From: Planctomycetota bacterium
GTDB taxonomy: Bacteria > Planctomycetota > SZUA-567
Assembly (NCBI GenBank): GCA_020860865.1
Contig: JAJBTL010000113.1
Coordinates: forward strand, 1 to 8,027
Length of the DNA stretch: 8,027 nucleotides
Reading direction: 5' to 3'
Shown here: positions 6,823 to 8,027 of the stretch, piece by piece
Layout: each line of letters opens with the position of its first letter
How positions within the stretch are numbered: position 1 is the first letter of the stretch
Notes under the pieces: model-generated
What the model was told of the DNA's origin: nothing
Databases searched by the model: none
The model's input: only the letters and a program-made list of their open reading frames with translations
Position numbers and translations under genes: made by a program

Positions 6823-7139
6823 AGTCACACCATCCTTTCCGGATCATCCGAAGCTGTCCCTGCCTCGTGCTGCGCGGTGGCGGCGGCGGTTCCGTATCAC
6901 GTTTCCGGGAACGCCGGCCGGCCGCATCCTTGATCCAACAATCGTCCGAGACTTCTTTTTTTATCGACCATCCGCCGGATTTTCTTTTCCGATAATGACG
7001 GCGGTGTACATTTTTATCCGGTCGTGAGACTCCTTATATTTCCTTCAAGTGAATCCTACACCAGTGTCCGAATTGGGAATCCGGGCCGACCGCCGCGCGA
7101 CCGCCACAAATATTTCCCGTTCATGGAAGTCATGCCTGG
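6823..7139. other. 317-bp spacer between two minus-strand genes
   Basis: No convincing gene. It contains ATCCGCCGGAT (6970-6980) inside a wider inverted repeat TTATCG...CGATAA (6961-6966 with 6990-6995). A 16-codon minus-strand open frame (7011-6961) has AAGGAG 18 bases upstream, too far to be convincing. A 7-bp stem with one G-T pair lies at about 7069-7085, but no U tract follows, so no clear terminator for the upstream gene is visible. No good promoter hexamer pair was found for the acidic-protein gene. Confidence 0.55.
6961..6995. repeat. Nested inverted repeats in the spacer before the acidic-protein gene
   Basis: Outer arms TTATCG (6961-6966) and CGATAA (6990-6995) enclose the perfect 11-base palindrome ATCCGCCGGAT (6970-6980). 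The position, about 140-170 bases upstream of the acidic-protein start, fits a regulatory site. The minus strand reads GTCGATAA at the outer arm, similar to a sigma-28 -10 element, but no TAAA-type -35 box lies at the right distance. Function unproven. Confidence 0.3.
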
Positions 7140-7871
7140 TTACACCGCTTCGGCCAGACTGTCCGCCTCGTCCGATGTTTTCGTGGTGGTGATGGTCACC
7201 TTCTCCTCAGACATTTCCACTTCCGCCTTCCGCATAAAGCCGTAGGCCATTTCGCCGCCACTGGAGACGGTGCGGAAGCCGAGGAGGCGGTCCTTCAGGG
7301 CGTCGATGTTGTCCTTGATGGCGCCGACCGGGTCCTGTTTGTAGGCATCGCCGAAGCCGGGTTCGGTGGCGCCGGCATCGACCAGGGCCGCCCGCGCCGC
7401 CATGAGGGCGAAGCGTTTTGTCATGGTCGAGGTCGACCCGTCCGCGTTGTTGAAGGCTTTCGACAGATTTGCCGCGCCGGTGGCGTCGGAGCCGCCGACG
7501 GTCATGCCGCCGGTGCCGTTCAGGCCCATGGTGTAGGTATCGCCGGCCGAGAGCCCGAGCATACCGGACATGGAACCGAAGGCGGATGAGAAATCGTTGA
7601 AGTCGGCGAGGAAGTCGTTCTTGACGTCAAAGAGGCTTTTCGCCCCTTTCCGAACGTCGTTCCCCGGGAAGATGCACGAAAAGACGTCGAGGGACCGGGC
7701 CCGTTCCAGCAGTTCCTGGCTGGTGGCCGAGACCTCGACATTATCGCCATAGGCGTTGCCGTAGCGGTTGCCGGTGAGTTGAAGATAATCGACGGTGGCC
7801 TTGGTCTTGGTCTGGGAAAAGGTGGCCTGGGTCGAGTAGGTGTTTTGTAATGCGCTTCCAATAGCAGTCAT
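7140..7871 (-). CDS. Uncharacterised Ser/Thr/Gly-rich protein with sigma-54 promoter (243 aa)
   Basis: I do not recognise the family. The start at 7871 is firm: AGGAGG lies 5 bases upstream. The N-terminus (MTAIGSALQNTYSTQATFSQ) is Ser/Thr/Gln-rich with no hydrophobic signal peptide. Residues 43-60 (DNVEVSATSQELLERARS) resemble the V-E-[VI]-S helix-start pattern seen in FlgM and some flagellum-associated proteins. Residues 62-105 hold DVFSCIFPGND and a Phe/Asp-rich stretch, 108-148 are Gly/Ser/Thr-rich and probably a loop, 151-200 look helical (MAARAALVDAG, IDALKDRLLGFR), and the C-terminus is Glu/Thr-rich. There is one Cys (66) and no membrane segment. The consensus Shine-Dalgarno and sigma-54 promoter suggest conditional but strong expression. 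A secreted or motility-linked structural role is my inference only; a cytosolic protein is equally possible. Confidence 0.85.
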   Translation of the reverse strand: MTAIGSALQNTYSTQATFSQTKTKATVDYLQLTGNRYGNAYGDNVEVSATSQELLERARSLDVFSCIFPGNDVRKGAKSLFDVKNDFLADFNDFSSAFGSMSGMLGLSAGDTYTMGLNGTGGMTVGGSDATGAANLSKAFNNADGSTSTMTKRFALMAARAALVDAGATEPGFGDAYKQDPVGAIKDNIDALKDRLLGFRTVSSGGEMAYGFMRKAEVEMSEEKVTITTTKTSDEADSLAEAV

Positions 7872-7920
7872 GGTCGCCTCCTCTCACGTCGTAATGGACT
7901 GACGAACGAAGAGGAGGAAA

Positions 7921-7936
7921 TGCAACCGTGATGCCA
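7921..7936 (-). promoter_or_regulatory. Sigma-54 (RpoN) promoter of the Ser/Thr/Gly-rich protein gene
   Basis: The minus strand reads TGGCATCACGGTTGCA. Compared with the sigma-54 consensus TGGCACG-N4-TTGCA, the invariant GG and GC are present with the correct 10-base gap, and only two of the less conserved -24 positions differ (TC for CG). Transcription would begin about 12 bases past the -12 GC, near 7910, giving a leader of about 40 bases with AGGAGG before the ATG at 7871. Its place directly behind an intrinsic terminator and ahead of a gene makes a chance match less likely. Sigma-54 promoters need an enhancer-binding activator, whose site would lie to the right, mostly outside the window. 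Confidence 0.7.
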
Positions 7937-7976
7937 AAAAATTACCCCCACCAAGGACACAGTTCCTGGGCAGGGG
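7936..7976 (-). terminator. Intrinsic terminator of a minus-strand gene beyond the right edge
   Basis: On the minus strand, arms 7976-7964 and 7957-7945 pair over 13 positions (two G-T pairs, one mismatch) around the loop ACTGTG and are followed by TAATTTTTT (six consecutive T at 7941-7936). The plus strand has no T tract, so it acts leftward. It implies a minus-strand gene ending near or beyond the right end; a TAA on that strand at 8025-8023 could be its stop codon. The T tract abuts the sigma-54 -24 element. Confidence 0.7.
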
Positions 7977-8027
7977 CGTGGGAGGAGGAAAATCGGAGAA
8001 TGGCCCGAGAGGCCTATTCCCTTTATA

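Noticed and set aside
6925..6945. A possible second sigma-54 site (TGGATCAAGGATGC on the minus strand) upstream of the acidic-protein gene.
   Set aside because: The GG-to-GC gap is one base short and TTGC is replaced by ATGC; sigma-54 spacing is strict.
6961..7011. A 16-residue minus-strand open frame beginning MYTAVIIGKE.
   Set aside because: AAGGAG is 18 bases from the ATG, too far for normal initiation, and the frame is too short to judge without conservation data.
7931..8027. A plus-strand open frame from ATG at 7931 (or GTG at 7928) to the right edge, starting MPKNYPHQGH, with AGGAGG 13 bases upstream.
   Set aside because: The same bases carry a minus-strand terminator with a T6 tract and a near-consensus sigma-54 promoter. 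The spacing to the Shine-Dalgarno is long and only 32 codons are visible. Sequence to the right could revive it.

Overview
The window is GC-rich with strongly G/C-biased third codon positions, and only the spacers are AT-rich. It looks like chromosomal DNA of a free-living, high-GC bacterium. The long SNF2 protein, a type II toxin-antitoxin pair and a well-formed sigma-54 promoter fit many Gram-negative lineages. Nothing here fixes the phylum, and there is no rRNA, tRNA, insertion sequence, CRISPR array or phage gene.

Layout, left to right. (1) Positions 1-351, minus strand: a vapBC-type operon, antitoxin then PIN-domain toxin with an ATGA overlap; the toxin runs off the left edge. Its promoter lies at about 379-407. 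(2) 461-496: terminator hairpin separating the operon from (3) 527-4714, minus strand: a 1,395-residue SNF2/RapA-type ATPase with a long N-terminal extension. (4) 4715-5264: a 550-bp spacer between divergent genes, with an AT-rich core and two abutting palindromes. (5) 5265-5984, plus strand: a hydroxypyruvate-isomerase-like TIM barrel that seems to have lost two of four metal ligands. (6) 6044-6071: hairpin between convergent genes. (7) 6115-6822, minus strand: an unrecognised, very acidic protein without lysine until its last residues. (8) 6823-7139: spacer with small dyads. (9) 7140-7871, minus strand: an unrecognised Ser/Thr/Gly-rich protein with a consensus Shine-Dalgarno and a near-consensus sigma-54 promoter at 7921-7936. 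That promoter sits directly after an intrinsic terminator (about 7936-7976) serving a minus-strand gene off the right edge.

The genes do not form one obvious pathway: orientation and terminators divide the window into at least four transcription units. The most unusual content is in the right third: a degenerate isomerase-fold protein and two unrecognised genes, one apparently sigma-54 dependent. I infer, weakly, that the sigma-54 gene could belong to a regulated export or motility function. I do not see a complete novel system that the sequence alone can prove.
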